From Mesorhizobium sp. (GTDB taxonomy: Bacteria > Pseudomonadota > Alphaproteobacteria > Rhizobiales > Rhizobiaceae), in the NCBI GenBank assembly GCA_004020315.1, contig SAQG01000027.1, positions 24,197-88,196 on the forward strand: 64,000 nt of DNA, in the 5' to 3' direction. Within the stretch, counting starts at the first letter, position 1. Each line of letters begins with the position of its first letter. Positions 9,705 to 19,068 of the stretch are shown one piece after another. Below the pieces are notes generated by a model. It was not told the origin of the DNA, searched no databases, and was given only the letters and a program-made list of their open reading frames with translations. Both the position numbers and the translations under genes were made by a program.

Positions 9705-10845
9705 GACCGAAAACCTGCGCGCGCTGATCGACCGCGAGGCACGGCGCGCCGGCTTCGATGCCGTTGCCGTCACAACGCCCGATGCCATCCCGCGGGCGCC
9801 CGCGCGGCTGGCCGAATTCGTCGCCGACGGCTTCCACGGCTCGATGGGCTGGATCGCCGAGACGCTCGAGCGCCGCGGCCAGCCGACGGCACTTTGGCCT
9901 GAGGTTCGCTCGATCATCGTGCTGGCCATGAACTACGGTCCCGGCCACGACCCGCGCGCGGTGCTGTCAAAGCGCGACCGCGGCGCGATCTCCGTCTATG
10001 CGCAGAATCGCGATTACCACGACGTGATGAAAGGCCGGCTGAAAGAGATCGCCGGCAAGATCGTGGCGCGTGCCGGCGGCGACGTGAAAGTGTTCGTCGA
10101 TACCGCTCCGGTGATGGAAAAGCCGCTGGCTGAAGCCGCCGGCCTCGGCTGGCAAGGCAAGCACACCAATCTGGTCAGCCGCGAGCACGGCTCCTGGCTG
10201 TTCCTCGGCACCATCTTCACGACGGCCGAGCTTGCACCCGACACGCCCGAGGACGACCATTGCGGCTCCTGCCGCGCCTGTCTCGACGTTTGCCCGACCG
10301 ACGCCTTTCCGGCTCCCTACCGGCTCGATGCGCGACGCTGCATCTCCTACCTCACCATCGAGAACAAGGGGCCGATCCCGCACGAGTTCCGGGAAAAGAT
10401 CGGCAACCGCATCTATGGCTGCGACGACTGCCTCGCCGCCTGCCCGTGGAACAAGTTCGCCCGGGCGGCGTCCGAGGTGAAACTTGCCGCTCGCGACGAT
10501 TTGCGCGAGCCGCCGCTCGCCGATCTCTTGGCGCTCGACGACGCGGCCTTCCGGTCGTTCTTTAGCGGTTCGCCGATCAAGCGCATCGGTCGCGACCGCT
10601 TTGTCCGCAATGTGCTGATCGCCGCCGGCAATTCCAGCGAACCCTCGCTCGGCAACGCCGTGCGTGTCCTGCTTGATGACGCCTCGCCCCTGGTGCGCGG
10701 CGCGGCGGTATGGGCGCTGTCACGGCTTGTGCCGGCTTCGGAATTTGCGAAATTGGCCACCGCTGCGGTGAAAGCAGAATGCGACGAGGCCGTGCAACGC
10801 GAATGGCGAATGGCGCTGGCAAATCAAATCGAGGCGCATGCATGA
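9685..10845 (+). CDS. queG: Epoxyqueuosine reductase QueG
   Basis: A 386-residue cobalamin and double [4Fe-4S] enzyme that reduces epoxyqueuosine to queuosine in tRNA. The ferredoxin-like region shows both cluster motifs, CGSCRACLDVCPTDAF at about residues 193-208 and CDDCLAACPWNKFA at about 247-260. The N-terminal YGPGHDPR and YAQNRDYHDVMKGRL stretches are characteristic. A HEAT-like C-terminal part follows. It starts within the GST gene and ends in an ATGA overlap with the next gene, so this is a translationally coupled trio. Confidence 0.95.
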   Translation: MRTSISKTENLRALIDREARRAGFDAVAVTTPDAIPRAPARLAEFVADGFHGSMGWIAETLERRGQPTALWPEVRSIIVLAMNYGPGHDPRAVLSKRDRGAISVYAQNRDYHDVMKGRLKEIAGKIVARAGGDVKVFVDTAPVMEKPLAEAAGLGWQGKHTNLVSREHGSWLFLGTIFTTAELAPDTPEDDHCGSCRACLDVCPTDAFPAPYRLDARRCISYLTIENKGPIPHEFREKIGNRIYGCDDCLAACPWNKFARAASEVKLAARDDLREPPLADLLALDDAAFRSFFSGSPIKRIGRDRFVRNVLIAAGNSSEPSLGNAVRVLLDDASPLVRGAAVWALSRLVPASEFAKLATAAVKAECDEAVQREWRMALANQIEAHA

Positions 10846-11747
10846 GCGAAAAGCAGATCTTCATTTTTGGCGCCGGCTATTCGGGCAAGGCATTTGCCCG
10901 CGCCAACAAGGATGCCGGCACGATCTGTGGGACGACACGCGCAGCGGAGAAATTCGAAGCGCTGCGGCAAGCCGGAATCCAGCCGCTGCTTTTCGATGGC
11001 ACGCTGACACCCGAAATCGGCGACGCACTCGAGAAAACAACCCATCTCATCATCTCGGTGGCGCCGGACGAGGCCGGCGACCCTGTGCTGAATGCAGCGC
11101 GCGAGACAATCGCGGCGAAGATGCCGGCGCTCGAATGGATCGCCTATCTCTCCACCGTCGGCGTCTATGGCGACCATGGCGGCGGCTGGGTGGACGAGAC
11201 CGCCGAATGCCGGCCGGTGTCGAAGCGCTCGATGATGCGTGTCGCCGCCGAGCGGGACTGGCTGAAGCTGGGTCGGGACATCGCCCGGCCGGTGGCGATC
11301 CTGCGGCTTTCCGGCATTTACGGGTCGGGCCGCAACGCCTTGGTCAATCTGGAAAACGGCACCGCGCGGCGGCTGATCAAGCCCGGCCAGGTGTTCAACC
11401 GCATCCATTGCGATGACATTGCGGGGGTGCTCTGGCATCTGCTCCAGGACAATCGCGGCGGCATCTTCAACGTCACCGACGACCTGCCGGCGCCGCCGCA
11501 GGACGTCGTCACCTATGCCGCAGGGCTGATGGGTATCGAGCCGCCGCCGGAAATTCCGTTTGAGACCGCCCAACTTTCGCCCATGGCGCGGTCCTTCTAT
11601 GGCGAGAACAAGCGTGTCGCCAACACTGCGATCAAGGCGGCCGGCTATCGCTTCCGCTTTCCCGACTACCGGCCGGCCTTCGATCGTATGTGGACTGACG
11701 GCAACTGGCGCGACGGCGAAGCGCGCAGCCCGATGAAGCGGTCGTGA
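10842..11747 (+). CDS. NAD(P)-dependent epimerase/dehydratase-like protein (extended SDR, YeeZ type)
   Basis: A 301-residue Rossmann protein with an N-terminal nucleotide-binding motif IFGAGYSGKAFA (GxGxxGxx) and the LSTVGVYGDHGG segment typical of YeeZ-like atypical extended SDRs. The canonical YxxxK catalytic pair is not obvious, so catalytic activity is uncertain. ATG at 10842 overlaps the queG stop, giving coupled translation. The substrate is unknown; nucleotide-sugar epimerase labels are often given to this group without evidence. Confidence 0.85.
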   Translation: MSEKQIFIFGAGYSGKAFARANKDAGTICGTTRAAEKFEALRQAGIQPLLFDGTLTPEIGDALEKTTHLIISVAPDEAGDPVLNAARETIAAKMPALEWIAYLSTVGVYGDHGGGWVDETAECRPVSKRSMMRVAAERDWLKLGRDIARPVAILRLSGIYGSGRNALVNLENGTARRLIKPGQVFNRIHCDDIAGVLWHLLQDNRGGIFNVTDDLPAPPQDVVTYAAGLMGIEPPPEIPFETAQLSPMARSFYGENKRVANTAIKAAGYRFRFPDYRPAFDRMWTDGNWRDGEARSPMKRS

Positions 11748-11806
11748 TCGAAACGTCGCGCCGGGCGTGATATGATTCGACTTAATTCGCAGGGGGGTTC
11801 TGCCTC

Positions 11807-12898
11807 ATGAAAACGTTGACGCGATCATTACCCGGCAGAACGCTGCTGCTGACGGCAGCACTCGCCGTTCTCGCCATAGCGGGGCTTGCAGCGCAACCTG
11901 CAGCGGCCGAGGAACTGGCAAAAAACCTGTTCGGTGCCAAAAAGCTGCCGGCCGTGGCTGCGCCGCAGTCGATCGGTTTTTATTCCAAGGGCTGCTTTGC
12001 CGGCGGCGTCGCCATTCCCCTGAACGGTCCGAAATGGGAGGTGATGCGGCCTTCGCGCAACCGCCGCTGGGGCCATCCGACGATGATCGCGCTGATCGAG
12101 AGGCTGTCGCGCGACGCCGCGGCCGATGGCTGGCCCGGCCTGCTGGTCGGCGACATTTCGCAGCCGCGCGGCGGCCCGATGCTGACCGGCCATGCCTCGC
12201 ACCAGATTGGCCTCGACGCCGACATCTGGCTGACGCCAATGCCCGACCGCAAGCTTTCGATCGAGCAGCGCGAAAACATGAGCGCCACCTTGCTTGTCGA
12301 CGAAAAGACTCACCTGGTGAAGGATGAGCTCTGGGTACCGGCGCATACGCGGCTCCTGAAGCGCGCGGCAAGCTATGCGGAAGTCGAGCGAATCCTGGTC
12401 AATCCCGGCATCAAGAAGAAGCTCTGCGACACGGTGAAAGGCGAGCGCGCATGGCTGCGCAAGGTCAGGCCGTTCTGGGGCCACGACTATCACTTCCACA
12501 TCCGCATCGGCTGCCAGCCCGGCTCGCCCAAATGCAAAGCACAGGAAAACACTGCGCCAGGCGACGGCTGCGACCAGTCGCTGGCCTGGTGGTTCACCGA
12601 GGAGCCATGGCGCCCCAACAAGAACCCGGACAGGCCGAAAGCACGCGACCTGATGACGATGGCGAGCCTGCCTGCGGAATGCCAGGCAGTGCTCGACGGG
12701 CCAGATCCGGCTTCGGCGGAGGCGGTCACCTATTATGGCGAGGGCGTGCCGGTCGCGACTGCACCCGTTCTCACGAAGGCCCCGGCGCCGGCGCGGGCAT
12801 CCGCCAGCGGCGCGGCAGCGCTCCCGGCCTCGGTCAACGCCTTCGCGGCAACGCCCGAGATCGGCATTCCGCTGCCCCGGCCGCGGCCGGGGAACTGA
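11807..12898 (+). CDS. mepA: Penicillin-insensitive murein endopeptidase MepA
   Basis: A 363-residue exported LAS-type zinc peptidase cleaving D-alanyl-meso-diaminopimelyl cross-links in peptidoglycan. A signal peptide with a long hydrophobic core ends near AAA-EE at residue 35. Zinc and catalytic motifs are present: GHASHQIGLDADIW at about residues 126-139 (H and D ligands) and WGHDYHFHIRI near residue 226. Six or more Cys residues in the mature part fit the disulfide-rich MepA family. The C-terminal 70 residues are Ala/Pro-rich and longer than in E. coli MepA (274 residues). ATG 11807 follows a GGGGGG-rich ribosome site. Confidence 0.94.
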   Translation: MKTLTRSLPGRTLLLTAALAVLAIAGLAAQPAAAEELAKNLFGAKKLPAVAAPQSIGFYSKGCFAGGVAIPLNGPKWEVMRPSRNRRWGHPTMIALIERLSRDAAADGWPGLLVGDISQPRGGPMLTGHASHQIGLDADIWLTPMPDRKLSIEQRENMSATLLVDEKTHLVKDELWVPAHTRLLKRAASYAEVERILVNPGIKKKLCDTVKGERAWLRKVRPFWGHDYHFHIRIGCQPGSPKCKAQENTAPGDGCDQSLAWWFTEEPWRPNKNPDRPKARDLMTMASLPAECQAVLDGPDPASAEAVTYYGEGVPVATAPVLTKAPAPARASASGAAALPASVNAFAATPEIGIPLPRPRPGN

Positions 12899-13200
12899 GG
12901 CGATATTAGGGAAAGGCGGTCGAGGGTGCTCTCAACGCAGCGGCGCTCTCACGTCACGGCATGGATCCCAGGGTCTGCGCCGCGTCGCTTCGCTCCTTGC
13001 TCCGCCCTGGGATCCATGCCGTTACAGTGGTCGAAGGGTGCAACGATCCGGGTTGTCCGCGCCCGTTTAGGCCAAATCTCACCACATCTTGCTCTGAATC
13101 CTGGGCGCCGCATTTCGAAAACCGATTTCCCTTTCCCGGGTCATGCGCTAGTCAACGAAGGAACGGCGGAACGCCACTGGGAACCGGGACGGACGAGAGC
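12899..13200. other. Spacer between mepA and glk, mostly a palindromic repeat
   Basis: 302 bases without a gene. The centre (12953-13027) is a family A palindrome, described separately. The rest contains the glk leader with no strong promoter recognised. Confidence 0.5.
12953..13027. repeat. Family A dispersed palindrome, copy A1
   Basis: Perfect 18-base arms at 12955-12972 and 13005-13022 (ACGGCATGGATCCCAGGG and its complement) flank a core GTCTGCGCCGCGTCGCTTCG... shared with ten other copies in the window. Both ends of this copy carry the GGATCCATGCCGT end, whereas most copies have one such end and one GATGACGAAG end. Confidence 0.9.
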
Positions 13201-14220
13201 ATGCCAGGCGACGACGACACAGCGCTGCAGTTTCCGGTCCTGATCGGCGACATCGGCGGCACCAATGCACGCTTTTCGATCGTGCTCGACGCGAACTCGG
13301 AACCAACCGAACCGCAGATCGTCCAGACCGCCAATTTCAACACGATCGACGAGGCGATCCAGGCGGCGGTGCTCGACCGCTCGTCGGTCCGGCCCAACTC
13401 CGCCGTGCTGGCGGTGGCCGGCCCAGTCGACAGCGACGAGATCCCGCTCACCAACTGCCCATGGATCGTCAAGCCGAGAAACATGTTTGCCAGCCTCGGC
13501 CTCAGCGACGTCGTGGTGCTCAATGATTTCGAGGCACAGGCGCTGGCCGTCGTGGCGCTCGGTGAAGAGCATATGGAAAAGATCGGCGGCGATGCGCCGG
13601 AGCCCAATGCGGGACGGGTGGTGCTCGGTCCCGGAACCGGGCTTGGCGTCGCCGGCCTGGTCCATGCGCTGAACCACTGGATACCGGTGCCCGGCGAAGG
13701 GGGACACATGGATATCGGGCCGCGCACGCCGCGCGATTTCCAGGTCTTTCCGCATATCGAGAAGCTCGACGGCAGAATCTCCGGCGAACAGATCCTGTCC
13801 GGACGTGGCCTGGTCAATGCGTATCGGGCGGTGGCCAAGGCGGACGGCAAGCCGACGCCCTTCACCACGCCGGCCGAGGTCACCGCCGCGGCGCTGGCGA
13901 AGTCAGATCCGGTGGCCGAGGAAGCGGTGTCGATGTTCGTCACTTGCCTCGGGCGCACCGCCGGCGACCTTGCGCTGGTGTTCATGAGCCGCGGCGGCGT
14001 CTTCCTGACCGGCGGCATCGCGCAGAAAATCCTGCCGGCGCTGAAAACCGGCAATTTCCGCGCCGCCTTCGAGGATAAGGCGCCGCACAGCGAGCTGATG
14101 CGTACCATGCCGGTCTATGTGATTACCCATCCGCTGGCAGCGCTTTCCGGGCTCGCGGCCTATGCCAGAAACCCGTCGCTGTTCGGCGTGCAGACGGCAG
14201 GGCGGCGCTGGCAGGCCTAG
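13201..14220 (+). CDS. glk: Glucokinase
   Basis: A 339-residue bacterial-type glucokinase of the ASKHA fold, phosphorylating glucose with ATP. The phosphate-1 loop LIGDIGGTNARFS lies at about residues 15-27. AVAGPVDSDE, LNDFEAQALA and the GPGTGLGVAGL adenosine-binding loop follow, then GEGGHMDIGPR. The frame stays open far upstream through the palindromic repeat, but ATG 13201 places the conserved strand at the usual distance and has a purine-rich GACGAGAG upstream. Length agrees with about 320-340 for the family. Confidence 0.94.
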   Translation: MPGDDDTALQFPVLIGDIGGTNARFSIVLDANSEPTEPQIVQTANFNTIDEAIQAAVLDRSSVRPNSAVLAVAGPVDSDEIPLTNCPWIVKPRNMFASLGLSDVVVLNDFEAQALAVVALGEEHMEKIGGDAPEPNAGRVVLGPGTGLGVAGLVHALNHWIPVPGEGGHMDIGPRTPRDFQVFPHIEKLDGRISGEQILSGRGLVNAYRAVAKADGKPTPFTTPAEVTAAALAKSDPVAEEAVSMFVTCLGRTAGDLALVFMSRGGVFLTGGIAQKILPALKTGNFRAAFEDKAPHSELMRTMPVYVITHPLAALSGLAAYARNPSLFGVQTAGRRWQA

Positions 14221-14289
14221 GCCCCCGGGAAGTTTTGCCGGCCTCGGCCATAGGCAAGCCGCCACCGGGGCGCTAAGAGGATTGCCGAA

Positions 14290-16191
14290 TTGGTCCGGCC
14301 GCGAAGCCGAACCGACATCACTGGAACGACCCCCGACTTGAACCAGTCGCCAAACCACCAAGCCAAAGCCCGGCCCGGCGAGATCGTGGCGGTGATCCGC
14401 CGCATCATCGCCGAGAACAACCACGACTATCGCTGGTATTATGTTCTGGCCGTTCTGTGCCTGGTGACGGTTGCAGCCACGACCGCCTTCACCGCCTGGA
14501 TCATGAAGGATGTCGTCGACCAGATCTTCTACGAGCAGCGCGGCGATCTCATCGCGCTGATCTGCATATCGATCCTGAGCGCCTTTATGCTGCGCGGGCT
14601 GGCCACCTACGGCCAGGCGGTAACGCTGGCCAGGATCGGCAACAATCTGGTGGCCCGCTACCAGCGCCGCATCTTCGCTCATCTGATGAAGCTCGGCATC
14701 GGGTTCTTCAACGACACGCGCTCGGGCCGGCTGGCCGCCCAGATCAACGAGAACGTCAACGGCATCCGCGACCTGCTCTCCATGACGCTGACCTCAGTGG
14801 CACGCGACGCCGTATCGCTGATCGCGTTGATCGGCGTCATGATCTGGCAGGATCCGCTGCTGTCCCTGATGTCGCTGCTGATCGGGCCGCCGCTGATCTA
14901 CACGGTGATCTACCTGACCCGCAGAATAAGGCGCGCCACGCGCGAAGCGGTGCAGATCAACTCGCGGCTGATCGGCGCCGTGCAGGAAGCAACGCAAGGC
15001 ATCGCCATCGTCAAGGCCTTTACGCTGGAGGACGAGCTGTCGCGCCGCATCAGCGGTCTTGTCGACAGTGCCGAGCAGCGGGCCAACCGCATCGCCCGCG
15101 TGTCGGAGCGGCTGACGCCGATCTCCGAAATGCTGGCCGGCTTCGCCGTTGCCGGCGTCATCGCCTATTCCGGCTACCGGGCAGCCGTCGGCGGCCAGCC
15201 GCCGGGCGCCGTCTTTGCCTTCATCACCGCATTGCTGCTCGCCTACGACCCGGCCCGGCGGCTGGCGCGCATGCAGGTCGGCATGGAACGGGCGCTGGTC
15301 AATGCGCGCATGATCTACGAGCTGCTCGATCTCGAGCCGCAGCAAGGCGACGCACCCGGGGCGGCCGAAGCGAAGATCACCAGGGGCGAGGTGCGCTTCA
15401 ACAATGTGTCGTTCGGTTATGTCGCCGACGCACCGGTGCTGCAGGATCTCAGCTTCGTTGCCGCCGCTGGCAAGATGACGGCCATAGTCGGCGCCTCGGG
15501 CGCCGGCAAGTCGACGCTGGTGGCGCTGCTGCAGCGTTTCTATGATGTCGAGGCGGGCAGCATCGAGGTCGACGGCCAGGACATTTTAGAGATGACCAAG
15601 CAGTCGCTGCGCCGCTCCATCGCCTATGTCTCGCAGCAGCCCTATCTGTTCGAAGGCACCATTCGCGACAACATCCGCTACGGGCGGCTGAGCGCCAGCG
15701 ACACCGAAATCGAACTGGCCGCGCAACAGGCCGAGGCCGATGGCTTCATCCGCCAGCAGCCGCAAGGCTATGACACCCCTGTCGGTGAAGGCGGCCTGAC
15801 GCTGTCGGGCGGCCAGCGCCAGCGCCTGTCGATCGCCCGCGCCATCGTACGACAGGCGCCGATCCTGCTGCTCGACGAGGCGACCTCGGCGCTCGACAAC
15901 GAGGCCGAAGCGCGCGTACAGCAGGCGCTGACCAAGGTGATGCAAGGGTGCACGACCATCGTCATCGCGCACCGGCTGTCGACGGTGGTCAATGCCGACC
16001 ACATCATCGTGCTGGAACAGGGCCGATTGGTCGAGCAAGGCACGCATGCCTCGCTGATGGCCAACCCGCACAGCGTTTATGCCCGGTTCCACCGGGTGCA
16101 GGGCAACAAGGGGCTGGGACTTGTCGACGACGGCAAGCCAATCCAAACTCCGGTGCGCCGGGCGAAAAAGGCGATCGGGAGAACTTTATGA
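14290..16191 (+). CDS. MsbA-like ABC exporter, fused permease and ATPase
   Basis: A 633-residue half-transporter. Residues about 45-345 form a type IV exporter membrane domain with about six helices. Residues about 365-600 form the nucleotide-binding domain: Walker A VGASGAGKST, signature LSGGQRQRLSIARA, Walker B ILLLDEATSALD and switch His in IAHRLST are all intact. It is expected to act as a homodimer. Substrates for this class include lipid A and other lipids, but none can be assigned here. The start TTG 14290 is weak and a nearby GTG could serve. The stop overlaps dapB by four bases. Confidence 0.92.
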   Translation: MVRPRSRTDITGTTPDLNQSPNHQAKARPGEIVAVIRRIIAENNHDYRWYYVLAVLCLVTVAATTAFTAWIMKDVVDQIFYEQRGDLIALICISILSAFMLRGLATYGQAVTLARIGNNLVARYQRRIFAHLMKLGIGFFNDTRSGRLAAQINENVNGIRDLLSMTLTSVARDAVSLIALIGVMIWQDPLLSLMSLLIGPPLIYTVIYLTRRIRRATREAVQINSRLIGAVQEATQGIAIVKAFTLEDELSRRISGLVDSAEQRANRIARVSERLTPISEMLAGFAVAGVIAYSGYRAAVGGQPPGAVFAFITALLLAYDPARRLARMQVGMERALVNARMIYELLDLEPQQGDAPGAAEAKITRGEVRFNNVSFGYVADAPVLQDLSFVAAAGKMTAIVGASGAGKSTLVALLQRFYDVEAGSIEVDGQDILEMTKQSLRRSIAYVSQQPYLFEGTIRDNIRYGRLSASDTEIELAAQQAEADGFIRQQPQGYDTPVGEGGLTLSGGQRQRLSIARAIVRQAPILLLDEATSALDNEAEARVQQALTKVMQGCTTIVIAHRLSTVVNADHIIVLEQGRLVEQGTHASLMANPHSVYARFHRVQGNKGLGLVDDGKPIQTPVRRAKKAIGRTL

Positions 16192-17030
16192 GCGGTACAC
16201 CCACAAACAACCCCCCCGTCAATGAAATGGGCCTGGTGGTGGTCGGCGCGGCCGGACGCATGGGCCAGGCGCTGATCCGCGCCATCCACACGATACCGGG
16301 TGCCCGCGTCGCCGGCGCGATCGAGCGGCCCGGCTCGCCCCATCTCGGCAAGGATGCCGGCGAGCTGGCCGGCATCGGCAATATCGACGTTGCGGTCGGC
16401 GATGATCCGCTGCCGGCCTTCGCCAGGGCCGACGGCGTGCTCGATTTCACAAGCCCGGCGGCGACCGTCGAATTCGCCGGCTATTCCGCGCAGGCGCGCA
16501 TCGTCCATGTCATCGGCACCACCGGCTGCTCGGCGGACGACAATGCCAAGATCGCCGCGGCGGCGCGTCACGCGACGGTCGTCAAGTCAGGCAATATGAG
16601 CCTCGGCGTCAATCTGCTGGCGGTACTGGTGGAGCAGGCGGCGCGCGCGCTCGACGCCGACGATTTCGACATCGAGATCCTGGAAATGCATCACCGGCAC
16701 AAGGTGGATGCACCGTCGGGCACGGCGCTGCTGCTCGGCGAAGCCGCCGCCACTGGGCGCGGCATCGATCTTGACGAGAACAGCGTGCGGTCGCGCGACG
16801 GCCACACCGGCGTGCGAAAGACCGGCTCGATCGGCTTCGCCACGCTGCGCGGCGGCTCGGTGGTCGGCGACCACTCCGTGGTGCTGGCCGGCACCGGCGA
16901 GCGCATCACGCTCGCCCATCACGCCGAGGACCGGGCGATCTTCGCCCGCGGCGCGGTCAAGGCAGCACTTTGGGCGCGCGGCAGGAAGCCGGGACTGTAT
17001 TCGATGCGCGACGTGCTCGGACTCGCCTGA
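16188..17030 (+). CDS. dapB: 4-hydroxy-tetrahydrodipicolinate reductase DapB
   Basis: A 280-residue NAD(P)H-dependent reductase of the diaminopimelate/lysine pathway. The N-terminal nucleotide-binding motif VVGAAGRMGQALI lies at about residues 17-29. DFTSPAAT and GTTG occur mid-protein, and the substrate-binding motif HHRHKVDAPSGTAL with the catalytic His and Lys lies near residue 167. ATG 16188 overlaps the preceding ABC transporter stop (ATGA). The following gpmA starts 32 bases after the stop. Confidence 0.97.
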   Translation: MSGTPTNNPPVNEMGLVVVGAAGRMGQALIRAIHTIPGARVAGAIERPGSPHLGKDAGELAGIGNIDVAVGDDPLPAFARADGVLDFTSPAATVEFAGYSAQARIVHVIGTTGCSADDNAKIAAAARHATVVKSGNMSLGVNLLAVLVEQAARALDADDFDIEILEMHHRHKVDAPSGTALLLGEAAATGRGIDLDENSVRSRDGHTGVRKTGSIGFATLRGGSVVGDHSVVLAGTGERITLAHHAEDRAIFARGAVKAALWARGRKPGLYSMRDVLGLA

Positions 17031-17062
17031 GACGATCTGATCCACAAACTGAAGGAGCAAAA

Positions 17063-17686
17063 ATGTCGGGAACTCTCGTGCTCGTGCGCCATGGCCAGAG
17101 CGAATGGAACCTGAAGAACCTTTTCACCGGCTGGCGCGACGTCGACCTGACCGAACTGGGCCACGCCGAGGCCAAGGAGGCGGGCCAAAAGCTGAAGGCG
17201 CGCGGCATGAAATTCGACATCGCCTTCACGTCGTCGCTGATCAGGGCGCAGAAGACCTGCCAGCACATTCTCGACGCGGTCGGCCAGAGCGATCTCGAGA
17301 CCATCCGCGACCAGGCGCTGAACGAGCGTGACTATGGCGACCTCTCCGGCCTCAACAAGGACGATGCGCGCAAGAAATGGGGCGAGGAACAGGTGCATGT
17401 CTGGCGCCGCTCCTACGACGTGCCGCCGCCCGGCGGCGAAAGCCTGAAGGACACCGGCGCGCGCGTCTGGCCCTATTATCTGCACGACCTGCAGCCGCAT
17501 GTGCTGCGCGGCGGCACCGTCCTGGTGGCGGCGCACGGCAATTCGCTGCGCGCGCTGATCATGGCGCTGGACGGCAAGTCGGGCGAGGAGATCGTCAGAC
17601 TGGAGCTCGGCACCGGCGTGCCGGTCATCTACAGGCTCAACGCCGATTCGACGGTGGCATCCAAGGAAGTGCTGGAGGGCGCATGA
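17063..17686 (+). CDS. gpmA: 2,3-bisphosphoglycerate-dependent phosphoglycerate mutase
   Basis: A 207-residue histidine phosphatase superfamily enzyme interconverting 3- and 2-phosphoglycerate. The phospho-acceptor motif is LVRHGQSEWN at residues 6-15, then ERDYGDLSGLN, and the second catalytic His is in VAAHGNSLRAL. It is shorter than the 250-residue E. coli enzyme, the usual alphaproteobacterial short form. ATG 17063 has a GAAGGAG ribosome site eight bases upstream. Confidence 0.95.
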   Translation: MSGTLVLVRHGQSEWNLKNLFTGWRDVDLTELGHAEAKEAGQKLKARGMKFDIAFTSSLIRAQKTCQHILDAVGQSDLETIRDQALNERDYGDLSGLNKDDARKKWGEEQVHVWRRSYDVPPPGGESLKDTGARVWPYYLHDLQPHVLRGGTVLVAAHGNSLRALIMALDGKSGEEIVRLELGTGVPVIYRLNADSTVASKEVLEGA

Positions 17687-17688
17687 CC

Positions 17689-17860
17689 CCGAACCGCAGG
17701 TTCGGAAAGGATCATGCGCAGATTCAAAACCACACTAGCCGGCGAGCGGGGACGTGTTTCTCGATTGAGCATGATCTTTTCCGAACCGCAGGTCAGCGAA
17801 AGCAAAAACCGGTTCCCGGTTTTCGCTGACGCGGACCTTCGGTTCGGGTTCATGCTCTAA
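17689..17860. repeat. Family D palindromic repeat between gpmA and tRNA-Leu
   Basis: Two related pieces are seen. A short one at 17689-17716 (GAACCGCAGGTTCGGAAAGG, ATCATGCG) is followed by a longer imperfect palindrome at about 17766-17860, running from TGAGCATGATCTTTTCCGAA to its near-complement ending TCATGCTCTA, with inner arms AACCGGTTCC. This sequence type is frequent between genes in Mesorhizobium genomes, which is from memory. Confidence 0.7.
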
Positions 17861-17908
17861 AAAAGCGCGTTGACACCCACCCTTTGCCCGCCTAAAGAGC
17901 CCGCACCA

Positions 17909-17993
17909 GCCCAGATGGCGGAATTGGTAGACGCGCACGGTTCAGGTCCGTGTGCCGCAAGGCGTGGAGGTTCGAGTCCTCTTCTGGGCACCA
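17909..17993 (+). tRNA. tRNA-Leu (CAG)
   Basis: An 85-base cloverleaf. The acceptor arms GCCCAGA (17909-17915) and TCTGGGC (17983-17989) pair perfectly, with discriminator A and an encoded CCA at 17991-17993. The D loop has GGTAGACGCG, the anticodon loop reads TTCAGGT with CAG at 17943-17945, a long variable arm follows, and the T arm is GGTTCGAGTCC. The long variable arm and anticodon identify a leucine tRNA decoding CUG. Confidence 0.97.
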
Positions 17994-18032
17994 AATTCTC
18001 GTTTCGAACTTTTAATAAGGTTCAGAAACCTC

Positions 18033-18065
18033 AAGAAAAAAGCCGGTTTTGCCGGGCTTTTTTCT
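18033..18065 (+). terminator. Rho-independent terminator after tRNA-Leu
   Basis: AAAAAAGCCGG, a short loop, then CCGGGCTTTTTT form a GC stem with flanking A and T runs, 40 bases past the tRNA. The flanking A run means it may also work for the opposite strand, ending the mrr transcript. Confidence 0.8.
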
Positions 18066-18136
18066 TGGCCAATTGGCATCGCTCGCGAGCAATTTCGCAC
18101 CACATAGCACGGTTGCCATCCAGAGCGGCCTAAGAG

Positions 18137-19068
18137 TCATTGCTCTTCCGTGAAAAAGTCCTCATCGAGCCGCTTGAACTCTATCGTCTGGCTAATCCGT
18201 ATGCCGACCTGGTGTTCTATCATCAAGTCAGCCAGCGTTGGACCATCAACAAGGATGACTCGCTGAGGAAGGTGTCTTACAAAATCAGTTGCCTGCCGAC
18301 TGAAACCAGATGTGGTTACAAATACTCCCTTTGTCGCGCCAAGCCCAACGAGGCTGCCAATAAATCCTTGCACATCGGGACGACCAACCACGATGTCTGG
18401 ACGATATCGCTTCGCCTGCACATAAACCCTGTCGAGACCTAGCCGGTCCTCGTTGATTACACCGTCGACGCCTCCGTCTCCTGTCCTTCCAAGTTGCTTT
18501 GCAGCGTCCTTATGGCTGCCGCCATAGCCCATAGCGACCAACAAACTCACGATAACCTGTTCGAAGAAGCCAGGAGTGTTGGCGAGAACACGTTCAAGGA
18601 GTTCTGCCCTTAGAGCGTTCTTGTGGGAGGCATAGGCGGCATCGATTAGCTCTTCAGGCGTCGCGGAACTGGCAGCAACAGGTGCGATAGTCGATGGTAG
18701 AGCCTCGCCACCGGGCTGCTTTAGCGTGGCGCCCTCATAGAATCTAACAAAGATGGGTATCGCCTCAGCGTATCTAGGTTGACCGACGGCGGGTTTGTCT
18801 TCAACAAATCGAGACCCACGGCGCTGACGACAAACCGGCCGCGCTTTGGTGCTTCGAGCAAGCCAGCCTTTTGAAGATAAAACTTTGCCCAGTGAATCCG
18901 GTTGTGCAAAATGCGCTGCTTGCCGCTCGGTAGAAGCTGTTCGCGCTCTTCCGCGCTCAAACCCAATTCGTCGGCAATCTTTTCCTCAACCTGCATGACC
19001 CCGGTTTCACCGGCCGCGCCGTGCCGCAGCACGGCCAGCATAAGCCCCTGATAGTCTGGTATTGGCAT
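18137..19068 (-). pseudogene. mrr: Mrr-type restriction endonuclease, interrupted by a -1 frameshift
   Basis: The N-terminal part (MPIPDYQGLMLAVLRHG..., ATG 19068 with a GGGAGGG ribosome site) is the Mrr winged-helix domain. It ends prematurely at 18721. One frame over, the sequence continues without a gap: FYEGATLKQPGG, then PEELIDAAY, then the Mrr catalytic domain with GDGGVDGVI and the VQAKRY motif (D...QxK). Adding one T to the coding-strand TTT run (complement of 18749-18751) restores one open frame of about 310 codons. Mrr cleaves methylated DNA in E. coli K-12. Outside the slip both domains look intact, so this is a recent mutation, a phase-variable state or an assembly error. Confidence 0.85.

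Noticed and set aside
17909..19068. Genomic island integrated at tRNA-Leu
   Set aside because: No integrase gene and no repeat of the tRNA 3' end was found downstream, so only adjacency of mrr supports it.
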